From the NCBI RefSeq assembly GCF_028694605.1, contig NZ_JAQVKP010000012.1, forward strand, positions 1-64,000: a DNA stretch of 64,000 nt, written 5' to 3'. The notes beneath the pieces were generated by a model. The model saw only the letters and a program-made list of their open reading frames with translations, was not told where the DNA came from and ran no database searches. The position numbers and the translations under genes are program-made. Source of the DNA: Sulfurimonas sp. (GTDB taxonomy: Bacteria; Campylobacterota; Campylobacteria; Campylobacterales; Sulfurimonadaceae). Below are positions 39,781 through 49,700 of the stretch, piece after piece; the stretch's first letter is position 1; each line of letters begins with the position of its first letter.

Positions 39781-40467
39781 ATGAAACTATCTGTTGATGA
39801 GTACTGCAAACGTTTTAAAATGTCCAAAGAGATGGTTTACGCCAAAATAAGAGCAAAAAAACTAGACTACGTTGTTGAAGAATCCCAAACTTTCATAATT
39901 GTCCCCGCAGCTTTAAAAGAAGGGAAAAAAACAGATCTATCAGAAAAAACTCAGCTACAAAATATTCCCTCAGCAAAGCCAAAAACAACCGTTGCAACTG
40001 TTTTGGCACTTTTTCAAAAAGAGAACAATTACCTTAAAAATAGGATTGTTCAGCTTGAGAGCAAAATCGACAAGCTTATCGACGATAAAGAGCAAATGTT
40101 GCGCAGTGAGAGAGATAAGATAGAGCAAATCTATAGCTCAAAAGATGAACAGCTTAAAAACATACTGACACTTGTAAATAAAAAAATGCGCTTTGAACAG
40201 GAAAAAGATTTGTTGCATGAGGCGCATAAAATAGAAAACTATGAACATCAAGGTGAAGCAGAGGTTGTTCGTGATACAAATTCTAATGCAGGTTTTGTTG
40301 AGCTAAAAGAGTATCTTCGCACACTCCCTATCAGGTCATCTCAGAGGAAAGCTATAAAAAAACGTTTCTTGGCTGCCTATGACAATGACACAAGGGTTAT
40401 CCACAAAAACGGACAGCTCTACCTTGACTTTTCAAAATACGACTATAGTGATTTGCTTGCTTACTAA
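39781..40467 (+). CDS. Hypothetical protein: MerR/excisionase-like N-terminus with coiled coil
   Basis: SVDEYCKRFKMSKEMVYAKIRAKKLDYVVEESQTFIIVP then long charged heptad region. Confidence 0.6.
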   Translation: MKLSVDEYCKRFKMSKEMVYAKIRAKKLDYVVEESQTFIIVPAALKEGKKTDLSEKTQLQNIPSAKPKTTVATVLALFQKENNYLKNRIVQLESKIDKLIDDKEQMLRSERDKIEQIYSSKDEQLKNILTLVNKKMRFEQEKDLLHEAHKIENYEHQGEAEVVRDTNSNAGFVELKEYLRTLPIRSSQRKAIKKRFLAAYDNDTRVIHKNGQLYLDFSKYDYSDLLAY

Positions 40468-42118
40468 AAAATTTAAAACAAAAAATATCGTTACCACTAT
40501 CGAAAAATTTGCGTTAGAAAACAACTGTTCGCCGTTGGAGTTCTCTTTTGCTATCAATGAGATTGAGACTTATATCAAAAGTACGTCAGATGATACTTTT
40601 AAAATTTACAACGAAGACTCTCTTAACTACTATGACAATCCCCAAAAAATGGTTAATGAGCATCTTAGAATCAAGCAGATTTATACAATTACCGTAAAAC
40701 AAGCGCCTAAACAAATCATAAAACTCAACTATTCAATCGATTTTTCGCCAAATAATGCACACCCTGCTCTTGTTTTGCATCCTGAATCACAAATTCCATA
40801 CACTAAGTACCAGCCAAAGGAGATTTTTCTTCTTCTTTTTAAAGAGTTCAACAACATCAAAGCCGCAAACGGGATTTTAATCAACCTTTTTGATGAGGAG
40901 ATGAAAGAGAAACTAAAAACATTTGTCAAATATCTCTACGCCGGCAAATTTGTCAAAAAAGTAAAAATACCGCTTTTTAAAGGCATCGACCCAGAAATAA
41001 GAAGAAGCAGCAAACTACTCATGCGCTTTTTAGAAAAAGAGTCTCACCTTCAAGTAATTGAAGTTGTAGAAGATGAGATACTTGTTGAGTACATCAAACC
41101 CGTTTTTGGGAAAAACGGATTTAACGCTTTTGGTGATATTATTGATAACGCTTCTTTAAAAAATGTTGATGACCTAAAATGCAAGATAGACGCAAAAGGC
41201 ATTGAAATCATAGAGAACAGCGATCGAAAAATTTATAGAAGCAAAGTTAAGGGTTACGTTCATTTTGATACACAAAATTTCTACATAGACAACAAGATAA
41301 AGATGCAGTCACTCTCCCGCATTCAAGAACGCGTAGCAAAAGATGAAGCAAACAATATCGAAGTTATCATCGCACAGCATGACACTTCACTTGACTCACT
41401 TGGAGAAGGGGTAGAACTCATCTCCGAGGCTATCCATATACATGGGCATGTGGGTGCTAAATCAAGCTTAAGGGCAGTCAATCTTACAATAGACGGTGCA
41501 ACACACAAAGACTCTGTCCAAGAGGCTAAATTTGCATTTATTAACAGACATAAAGGCAAACTTAGATGCCATAGTGCAAAAATAAAACTCCTTGAAGGAG
41601 GAGAGATTCATGCTACCAATGTAGAAGTAGAAAATTCTCTAGGCGGGGCTATTTATGCAGAAAATATCACAATCTCTCATGTTAAAAGTAATCTCAAAGT
41701 ATATGCATCCAACTCTATTACCGTTAAACTTGTAGGCGGAGAAGACAATCTCTTTAAAATCAACTACAAAGAGATTTCCACACTCAAAAGCAAATACAAC
41801 CATATAGCTAGAGAGATAGATGATTTCAAATACAAACTTGAAGGTGCAAAAAAACACTCGCCTGCAAAAATTCAGCTTTATAAAGAAAAAATTGATACAC
41901 TCAAAGCCACACAAGAGCATATCATCAATAGTGCAATGCATGCAAAAATAACAGTACAAGAGCCTTTTAGGGGTATGAACACCATTGTTTTCACCATTGC
42001 AAATGATGAAGATATTCTCTTTAAAACAGAAGCTATGTCTTATGACCCTTTCTACCTTATCGCATCAGAAAACTCAATAACACTTCATCCAACGAACAAA
42101 AAAATCTCCATAGAATAA
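40448..42118 (+). CDS. FapA/DUF342-family polymer-forming protein; likely GTG start overlapping the upstream gene
   Basis: VEYIKPVFGKNGFNAFGDII...GYVHFD...EGVELISEAIHIHGHVGAKSSLRAVNLTIDGATHKDSVQEAKFAFINRHKGKLRCHSAKIKLLEGGEIHATNVEVENSLGGAIYAENITI, then coiled coil. Confidence 0.8.
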   Translation: MICLLTKKFKTKNIVTTIEKFALENNCSPLEFSFAINEIETYIKSTSDDTFKIYNEDSLNYYDNPQKMVNEHLRIKQIYTITVKQAPKQIIKLNYSIDFSPNNAHPALVLHPESQIPYTKYQPKEIFLLLFKEFNNIKAANGILINLFDEEMKEKLKTFVKYLYAGKFVKKVKIPLFKGIDPEIRRSSKLLMRFLEKESHLQVIEVVEDEILVEYIKPVFGKNGFNAFGDIIDNASLKNVDDLKCKIDAKGIEIIENSDRKIYRSKVKGYVHFDTQNFYIDNKIKMQSLSRIQERVAKDEANNIEVIIAQHDTSLDSLGEGVELISEAIHIHGHVGAKSSLRAVNLTIDGATHKDSVQEAKFAFINRHKGKLRCHSAKIKLLEGGEIHATNVEVENSLGGAIYAENITISHVKSNLKVYASNSITVKLVGGEDNLFKINYKEISTLKSKYNHIAREIDDFKYKLEGAKKHSPAKIQLYKEKIDTLKATQEHIINSAMHAKITVQEPFRGMNTIVFTIANDEDILFKTEAMSYDPFYLIASENSITLHPTNKKISIE

Positions 42119-42333
42119 CATTTTTTTAAATCTCCGCTTCTGCTATTTTTTTCATTTATAGGTTATTTTCATATAAAAAAGATACGTATTTCCGTGTTTT
42201 TAGTAGCATATAAATTATATTAATACTGTATTTATTTATATTATATCATTAATAATTTATATTTTAAAATTTATTACGTGCTTATAAATAAATAAAATGT
42301 ATATTTAAGTATTTATTCTGTATTATTTTCTTT

Positions 42334-42573
42334 ATGCAAATTAATGATCTGTTTAATATTCTTCACAACTCTATTGAGTCTCAAAACAATGGGAAAAAGA
42401 TTTCCCTCAAAGAGATGGCCGATTCACTAGGGATTCCCATGAGAACGTACCAAGATTGGAAACTTGGGCGTGCAAAGCCACAAGCTGCTATTACTGTTAT
42501 ACAGATGCTTGGAAGACTTGAAGACGAAGAGATTATTAGAGCTGTAAGAAAAATCAATAAGCTGAAGGATTAA
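42334..42573 (+). CDS. Small HTH (XRE-like) protein
   Basis: ISLKEMADSLGIPMRTYQDWKLGRAKPQAAITVIQMLGRL. Confidence 0.7.
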   Translation: MQINDLFNILHNSIESQNNGKKISLKEMADSLGIPMRTYQDWKLGRAKPQAAITVIQMLGRLEDEEIIRAVRKINKLKD

Positions 42574-42577
42574 ACGA

Positions 42578-42814
42578 ATGAGCGCACTGACACAACAAGA
42601 AAGAGATGGCTTAGAAGATGTTTTTTTGTCTATACATACGACAAGTGAAAAAAGATACCAAAAAGTAAAAGAATTATCGTCTTTAATTATAGCTGCCGAC
42701 ATAAGCAGCGTTGCATCAAAAGTACTCAAACATGCGAAAATCGGACTTAAAAAGAGAAAAACGTTATATTTTTTCTCATTTTTTAACAAAAAGAAGAAAT
42801 CTTTAAGCAAATAA
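42578..42814 (+). CDS. Hypothetical small protein
   Basis: 78-aa ORF 5 bp after the HTH gene. Confidence 0.5.
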   Translation: MSALTQQERDGLEDVFLSIHTTSEKRYQKVKELSSLIIAADISSVASKVLKHAKIGLKKRKTLYFFSFFNKKKKSLSK

Positions 42815-42911
42815 ACTATAAAGTGTCTATAGCTGAATTACTTGACTGGAAAATCTTGTTTTTATAGTTTTAGTAGTTTCGGAAAATCTTTATAAATTCA
42901 AGGGTAGATTT

Positions 42912-43196
42912 ATGAATAAAGCTCAATTCGTTGAACTAGTGCAAGCAAGTGGCAATTACAAAACCAAGGTTGAAGCTGAGGCAGCTATCAAAGCTTTTAC
43001 AGAGGCGGTTGCAACTGCTTTAGTAAAAAAAGAGGATGTTTCTCTTGTAGGATTTGGTAGTTTTAGCGCTTCATTACAAAAAGGTAAAAGTGGTAAGGTT
43101 CCTGGCACAAGCAAGAGCTATACTACAAAAGATAAAATGGTTCCAAAATTCAAAGCAGGCAAAGGTTTAAAAGACCGCGTTTCTGCTGGCAAATAA
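42912..43196 (+). CDS. HU family DNA-binding protein
   Basis: MNKAQFVELVQASGNYKTKVEAEAAIKAFTEAVATALVKKEDVSLVGFGSFSASLQKGKSGKVPGTSKSYTTKDKMVPKFKAGKGLKD. Confidence 0.95.
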   Translation: MNKAQFVELVQASGNYKTKVEAEAAIKAFTEAVATALVKKEDVSLVGFGSFSASLQKGKSGKVPGTSKSYTTKDKMVPKFKAGKGLKDRVSAGK

Positions 43197-43202
43197 TCTT
43201 CT

Positions 43203-43227
43203 TTTGTCGCAATTTTTTTGCGACAAA
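43203..43227. terminator. Hairpin downstream of HU gene
   Basis: tttgtcgcaa-ttttt-ttgcgacaaa perfect 10-bp stem. Confidence 0.65.
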
Positions 43228-43319
43228 TCTTACTCACTGATATTTTCCTCTCTCTTTCAATTTTAAATTTTGCAAAATAAAGTTACAATGTGATTACAAA
43301 ATTGCTTCATGGAGAGAAG

Positions 43320-43862
43320 ATGAAAAAAATCATGCTTGTTTTATTGATGTTATTGTCAATAAATCTATATGCAAATGAAAATAATCCTCACGTTGTCTTA
43401 GAAACTACGCAGGGTGCTATTGAAATTGAACTTTACCCTCAGGTTGCCCCATTAGCTGTTGAAAACTTTCTCACGCATGCAAAAAATGGGTATTATAATG
43501 GTTTAACATTTCACAGAATCATTAAAAATTTTATGATTCAAGGCGGGGACCCTACAGGAAGCGGACGTGGAGGAGAGAGTATCTGGAACAAGCCTTTTAA
43601 AGATGAGTTTACAGATAAGCTCTTTGAACGCGGAGGAGTTCTTGCTATGGCAAATTCCGGTCCTCATACAAACGGAAGCCAGTTTTTCATAACAACAAAA
43701 CCTGCTCCTTGGCTCAATGGAAGACATACTATTTTTGGACAAGTGACTCCGCAAACACTTTATGTTGTACAAAAACTTGAAAATGTTCCTACCTCAGGGC
43801 AAAGAGGCGGAGACAGACCGCTTGAGACACAAAAAATCATCAGTGTTACTGTTAAAAAGTAG
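43320..43862 (+). CDS. Cyclophilin-type peptidyl-prolyl isomerase with signal peptide (tracked ORF starts 43290)
   Basis: VVLETTQGAIEIELYPQVAPLAVENFLTHAKNGYYNGLTFHRIIKNFMIQGGDPTGSGRGGESIW. Confidence 0.95.
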   Translation: MKKIMLVLLMLLSINLYANENNPHVVLETTQGAIEIELYPQVAPLAVENFLTHAKNGYYNGLTFHRIIKNFMIQGGDPTGSGRGGESIWNKPFKDEFTDKLFERGGVLAMANSGPHTNGSQFFITTKPAPWLNGRHTIFGQVTPQTLYVVQKLENVPTSGQRGGDRPLETQKIISVTVKK

Positions 43863-43922
43863 GTTTTTTCATGAACTTATCAGCAATCCCTCGACATACA
43901 AAAAACAGATAAAAGGCGTTTT

Positions 43923-45572
43923 ATGGAATTTCAAACAATTGACAAACTGCAAAAAAAGGCTTTAAAAAAGAGTTCAACAGATTTTACAAGATTGGGTTTT
44001 GCACTCTTTTTTATGATAGGAGTTTTAACCTTTACCTTTTTAAGCAACGGTGGTATCTCAAATAACATGTTCCTTGCTGTTGCCGCTCTGATTGGTGCAT
44101 ATATGGCGATGAACATCGGAGCAAACGATGTTGCTAATAACGTCGGACCTGCCGTAGGCTCCAAAGCAATGACAATGGCTACGGCAATTATTATTGCAGC
44201 CATTTTTGAAGCATCAGGTGCGCTTATAGCAGGCGGAGAAGTCGTAAAAACTATCAAAAACGGAATTATCGATATATCTGCCTTTGGCGGCAATCCAGAC
44301 CAATTTATCTGGGCAATGATGGCGGCTCTTTTAGCTGCAGCCTTGTGGCTTAACTTTGCAACAATGATGAAAGCTCCTGTTTCCACAACACACTCTATAG
44401 TTGGAGCCGTTATGGGGGCAGGAATAGCAGCTGCCGGTTTTAACATCGTCAACTGGGGGACAATGAGTGAGATTGTTGCTTCTTGGATTATCTCGCCGGT
44501 TTTAGGGGGCGTTGTTGCCGCCGCTTTTCTTTATGCCATCAAAAAATCCATTATATTTAAAAAAGACAAAGTTGAAGCAGCAAAAAAATATGTTCCTATT
44601 TTTGTTTCATTAATGGCACTGGCATTTGTTACATATATTATTCTTAAGGGAATGAAGCAAATATGGTCAAAAACCATAGAATTGCTTAACATCCTACCCC
44701 TAGTTTCACTCGAAGTTACAAAAAAGCCTTCTTTTGCAACTGCTTTCATTATCGCTTTAATTTTTGCTGTTTTTGTCTATTTTTTCATTAAAAAAAGAAT
44801 TAGCTCCAACACAACAACTTTGGAGAACACAAAAGCTTCCGTCAATACTCTCTTTACCATCCCGCTTATTTTTGCAGCTGCTCTTCTAAGCTTTGCGCAC
44901 GGCGCAAATGACGTTGCAAACGCTATCGGACCATTAGCTGCTATTAATGATGCCGTTGTTAACAAAGGTGTAGCATCAAGCGCTTCAATTCCTCTATGGG
45001 TTATGAGTGTTGGAGCGTTTGGTATAGCTATTGGACTCACGCTTTATGGTCCTCAGCTTATAAAAACAGTCGGAAGTGAAATCACGGAACTAGACCAGAT
45101 ACGGGCTTTTTCTATTGCTATGTCGGCCTCAGTTACAGTTATCATTGCATCACAAATGGGTCTTCCTGTCAGTTCGACACACATAGCCATCGGCGGTGTA
45201 TTTGGCGTAGGTTTTTTAAGAGAGTGGCTACACATCAAAGATGAGAATAATCATACGCTTGAGGAAGATATCCTTGCTATTCAAGATGAAGAGTTGACAA
45301 AAAATGCGTATAAATCAGAACTAAAGACCCTCCAAGAAAAAAGCGATAAAACACAGGCTGACTATGTAAGAATTGTTACGCTTTACAAGATGATTGAAAA
45401 TGAGAAAAAAATTATCAAATCAACGAAAAAGAGTATCAAAAAAGCAAAAAAAGTTCAGTATGTCCGTAGGGATGCCATCAAAAAAATTGTAGCAGCATGG
45501 CTTATAACGGTACCTGTAGCTGCCATTCTTGCAGGTATCCTTTACTTTACAATCAAAGGCATTATGATATAA
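43923..45572 (+). CDS. Inorganic phosphate transporter, PiT family
   Basis: GANDVANNVGPAVGSKAMT...APVSTTHSIVGAVMGAG...HGANDVANAIGPLAA...LPVSSTHIAIGGVFGVG. Confidence 0.95.
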   Translation: MEFQTIDKLQKKALKKSSTDFTRLGFALFFMIGVLTFTFLSNGGISNNMFLAVAALIGAYMAMNIGANDVANNVGPAVGSKAMTMATAIIIAAIFEASGALIAGGEVVKTIKNGIIDISAFGGNPDQFIWAMMAALLAAALWLNFATMMKAPVSTTHSIVGAVMGAGIAAAGFNIVNWGTMSEIVASWIISPVLGGVVAAAFLYAIKKSIIFKKDKVEAAKKYVPIFVSLMALAFVTYIILKGMKQIWSKTIELLNILPLVSLEVTKKPSFATAFIIALIFAVFVYFFIKKRISSNTTTLENTKASVNTLFTIPLIFAAALLSFAHGANDVANAIGPLAAINDAVVNKGVASSASIPLWVMSVGAFGIAIGLTLYGPQLIKTVGSEITELDQIRAFSIAMSASVTVIIASQMGLPVSSTHIAIGGVFGVGFLREWLHIKDENNHTLEEDILAIQDEELTKNAYKSELKTLQEKSDKTQADYVRIVTLYKMIENEKKIIKSTKKSIKKAKKVQYVRRDAIKKIVAAWLITVPVAAILAGILYFTIKGIMI

Positions 45573-45596
45573 ATTGAGCATATAAATGCTCAATTT
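45571..45596. terminator. Bidirectional terminator between PiT and nosL-like genes
   Basis: aaattgagcat-ataa-atgctcaattt perfect 11-bp stem. Confidence 0.7.
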
Positions 45597-45598
45597 TG

Positions 45599-46090
45599 CT
45601 AGTTAAAGTCTTTTTTTGCAACTTCAAGTGCTTGATAAAAATCTAAAATCTCGCCGCCATGCTCTTTTTGAAACAACTCAGCTTTCTCCTTTGTGGCAAA
45701 AGCATATTTACTTATCCTGCTCATTGTTCCTTTAACGCTGCTGCCGACAACATAATACGCCTTTGTGGCATCAATAAACTTAAGTGTTGCGATATCTACA
45801 ACAAGAGGATTTTTAAGAGAAACTCCATCATAGAGATGATCTTGCAAACAATGAATTGAGCAGTATTGATATGTTTTTCCATCTAAAGAAGCACTATGAT
45901 TTGTTTTATAATATTTTGGCAAATTCATACCACAACGAGGACAGGACTCTCTATCTTTTGAATCTTGCAATAAAACAGCCTCTTTTTCTGTAACACTCTG
46001 AAACATTCCGTTCTTAGTTGCAACACCGCTTTGAACACCACAGCCAACTAAAAACACTGCACTTAGCGATAAAATAATTTTTTTATACAT
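45599..46090 (-). CDS. NosL-like lipoprotein
   Basis: Lipobox LVGCGVQSG; CPRCGMNLPKYYKTNHSASLDGKTYQYCSIHCLQDHL. Confidence 0.85.
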   Translation of the reverse strand: MYKKIILSLSAVFLVGCGVQSGVATKNGMFQSVTEKEAVLLQDSKDRESCPRCGMNLPKYYKTNHSASLDGKTYQYCSIHCLQDHLYDGVSLKNPLVVDIATLKFIDATKAYYVVGSSVKGTMSRISKYAFATKEKAELFQKEHGGEILDFYQALEVAKKDFN

Positions 46091-46101
46091 ATATAATCTC
46101 C

Positions 46102-46190
46102 TTTAGGGCACCTCTAAAAATTCTAACCACCTTCAGCGATAGAGCCAAGTTCACAATCAAGGCGGTTAGAATTTTTAGAGATGCCCTTTA
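46102..46190. mobile_element. MITE-like element: 81 bp with 28-bp imperfect terminal inverted repeats, flanked by TTTA on both sides
   Basis: GGGCACCTCTAAAAATTCTAACCACCTT (46106-46133) versus the reverse complement of 46159-46186 (GGGCATCTCTAAAAATTCTAACCGCCTT): 26/28 identical; TTTA at 46102-46105 and 46187-46190. Confidence 0.6.
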
Positions 46191-46233
46191 ATAAAATATT
46201 AGCTAGAAATGATTACTATAGTGTTAAAAAATT

Positions 46234-46746
46234 ATGAAATTGGAATTGAATATGAAAAGTAAAATTATGGGTTACACAAAAGAGATTCTTATCTTTATTG
46301 TATTACTTGCCATTTTTGCAAATATAGTGAGTTTTTTTAGAAGCAGTCATATAAGTAGCGACTCTTTAAATATAAACAGCGTATCACTACTGGGTCAAAA
46401 AACCTACATTTTGTCTGACGAAAAACCAATTATGCTCTACTTTTGGGCAAGTTGGTGCCCTATATGTAAAGTACAATCTCCAAATATCCAAACAATCTCA
46501 AAAGAGTATCAAGTAATCACCGTTGCCGTAAAATCAGGATATGACAAACAAATAGAAGAGTATATTAAAAAGCACATTTTAGATTTTAGAGTCATAAACG
46601 ATTTTGATGGCTCACTGGCAGATAAATTTGGAATTTCTGTATTTCCGACTACTTTGATATACGACAAAGAGAGAGACTATTTTTATGGCGATGTAGGATA
46701 TACATCAACTCTTGGTCTTTGGCTTAGAATGTGGTGGGTAGAGTAA
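46234..46746 (+). CDS. Membrane-anchored thioredoxin-like protein (TlpA/ScsD type)
   Basis: N-terminal TM; PIMLYFWASWCPICKVQSPNIQTIS; FPTTLIYD. Confidence 0.88.
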   Translation: MKLELNMKSKIMGYTKEILIFIVLLAIFANIVSFFRSSHISSDSLNINSVSLLGQKTYILSDEKPIMLYFWASWCPICKVQSPNIQTISKEYQVITVAVKSGYDKQIEEYIKKHILDFRVINDFDGSLADKFGISVFPTTLIYDKERDYFYGDVGYTSTLGLWLRMWWVE

Positions 46747-46783
46747 CAGGGTGGGCGCATTACCCACTCTGTTTGAAGCTTTA

Positions 46784-49700
46784 CTACTTATTAATCTGTA
46801 CAACGTATGCTTTATCAGAAAGAGGAACCCATGGACGTTTGATATGCTTCGGACGGCGAAGTGTAGAGTTTTCATCCAGACCTCTCGTCAAAGTATCTCT
46901 CCATCCTTGATATACTTTGAAGTTGTTATCATAATTCACTTGAATATCGCCTATCTTATCACCGGCTTGAGCAGGTTCTAAGATAACTTTTTGGTGCCAA
47001 CAGTGCATACCTGAAATTGGATCTGGATGCGGTGCTGCTACAGCATTCTGCCATGAACCGCTTAAGCCATCCCACCAGATATTTCCACTGTCTCTGTTGT
47101 AATCCGCAAATCTCTCTGATTTAAACGGTTTAATACCTTCAACGTATTTTAGCTTGCCATTTTTGCCGTCCATTTGAAGCTCTGCGGTCGGCACACCAAA
47201 GCTGTTGATTCCTGCCGTCCCACTGTAATCTTCAATCTTAATTTGTGCGCCATTCTTTCCTGCATTCTCCGGAGAATGAGCCAAAAATTTAGAGTCGTTC
47301 ATATTTCTCTTTACTGGCTGAGAATCCACTTTGCCATCTGTAATACCATTTGGAATCGTTACTGCATTTACAAGTTTCCAGCGACCGCCATGATGTGAAC
47401 ATGCCAATGTTCCCGGAAGAACTCCCTCGGTAGGCACTGCCATCGCAACAAAATAACCTGACTCCAACCCTGTTAAGCTATCCACAATTCTAACACGGAT
47501 TGCATCACCGCGCTTAAATCCTTGTCTTTTTGCATCCACTGTATTTATCCAAATAGGATCGTGGTTTTGAGAGATTTCCATCAAGTGCTTGCTGTTTGCA
47601 GAACGTGTATGAATATTGTACGGCAGACGGAAAACGGTATTTAATGCATAAGAGTTTTTCTCTGTCATAAAAGAGTGATTTACATGCGAAACAATGTGAA
47701 CCATCTCTTTTTTCTCCTCTTCGCTTCTCGGATAGAACGGAATAGCATATTCAGGCCACTTCCAATCATCGGCAAGCCACTCACAGAAGAAGTCAAGTTT
47801 TTTATCAAGAGTTGCAAAACCTTCCATTTTCTTACCATCGACAACAATACCTATAGATGTTTTCTTGCCATGAGATTCAGCTGTCATAACACCTGTTCTC
47901 TTGTTAATTGTAACGTCGTTCTTGTTGTATTTATGACCATGAGAAATATAGTTCTCGCCGTCATCTTTTATTTCACGCTCTTGTGCCGAATAGATATGGT
48001 TTTCTTCCATCCATGCACCGTAATCCCTCATATACTCATATACTGGGTACTCTGAGTTTTTATATCTCTCATCGCCCGTAGCAGTTGCTTTTAGGTTTGG
48101 CAGGTTATCACCGAATGCCGCATCGTACCACTCAGCGATTGTAACCGGCTTGCCAGGATTCTTTTTAGATTCCCACATTTTTCTGATGCCTAGCTCACCC
48201 GTAGGGTCAACATAATTAACACATAAATCAATCCAGAACTCATTCTCTTCCCATACTTCACCTAGACCTGCTTTTATGTGTGCTTCCAATGTTGCACGGT
48301 TTGGATTATTTGGTTTCCATCCGGCTTTTTCAAGTGCCACTCTCATAACCGGCTGACGGAAAGATGTCCAACGTGCAGGCATTGTAGCTTCAGAGTGCTG
48401 ATCGTGTCTTTCCCCCGCCAAACCAACAGGCAAGATATAGTCAACATACCAGTTAGTCTCAGACCACACCGGAGAGAGGTTAAATGTAAGTTCCATCTTA
48501 GATTCGTTTTTCAGTGTATCAATCCATCTAAATCCATCCGGATTAATCCAAACAGGGTTATACATACGAGGAATCCATACTGCCAGCTTTTGAGGAACAT
48601 TCAACCCCTTTGCTATCCATTTTTCCTGCCATTTGGTATCTGCCAAAAGGTGAGGAAGAAGATAAGACAACTCATATGTCGAAATTGGCCACTCCGGCGG
48701 CCACGAAAGCTCATTATAGACATCTACTTTTGGAACATTAGACCCGCGTACTCCTTGACCTACCGTCGCGCTACCGCCTTTTCCTGCAACTGAAATAACA
48801 TGCCAGTGGTGGAAAAACGTACCGCCCTCAGGTCCAATAGCGCCACGAAGCGCGAGCGGCAGATATCCAGAGCGCCCGCTCATCCATCCGCCACGGTTTC
48901 CTGCTGCTGTTGCTCTCCAGAAATATGTAGATATAGCGGTTCCTGCCCATATAAACATATCATAAAGTTTTTCAAGCTTATACGCAGGAACATGTGTCTC
49001 TTTTACGGCAAAATCAAGCGTATAAGGAGAATAAAGCTCTTTTAAAACTTCAATGAAAGAATCAAAATCATTACCATTTGGAACTTTTGAGATATAACCT
49101 TTACTAACCATAAACTCCAAATATTTTTTATTATCTAAGAATACTTCCCAATTCAACCACTTTCTAACAAATTCTTTATCAACTTTGTTTTCATTTAAGA
49201 TTCTGTTTGTCAAATAAAGATAAATTACCGGCTCCGTCCCAGGCCATGTAGCAATCCAAAGATCGGCCATACCTGCAGAGTTTGAAAGACGAGGGTCCAT
49301 TACAACCAGCTTAGCACCCTTTGCTCTAGCTTCAGCTATAAATGCAGCCGACTGCGCAAAGTAGTGCCCAGCATCTGCCGCATGTGACGAGTTAAGGAAG
49401 AGAAGCTTTGCATTAGCCCAGTCAGGAGATATTCTGTCATCATTCGCCCACTGAATCGTAGGAGTACGCCCGCCGGAACTACAAATATTTGTATGCGAGT
49501 TTGTACAATCCTGACCTAAAGTGTACCAGATTTGAGGTGTAAAACCATTCTCGTTTGGACGACCAACGTGGTACATAACTGATTTTTTGGATAGCTCATC
49601 ACCGACCTTAATGGTATCATGCATCTTTTTACCGATAGTAGTCATAGCTTCATCCCATGTTGTACGAATCCACTTTCCTTCCCCTCTAGCAGAACCAGGT

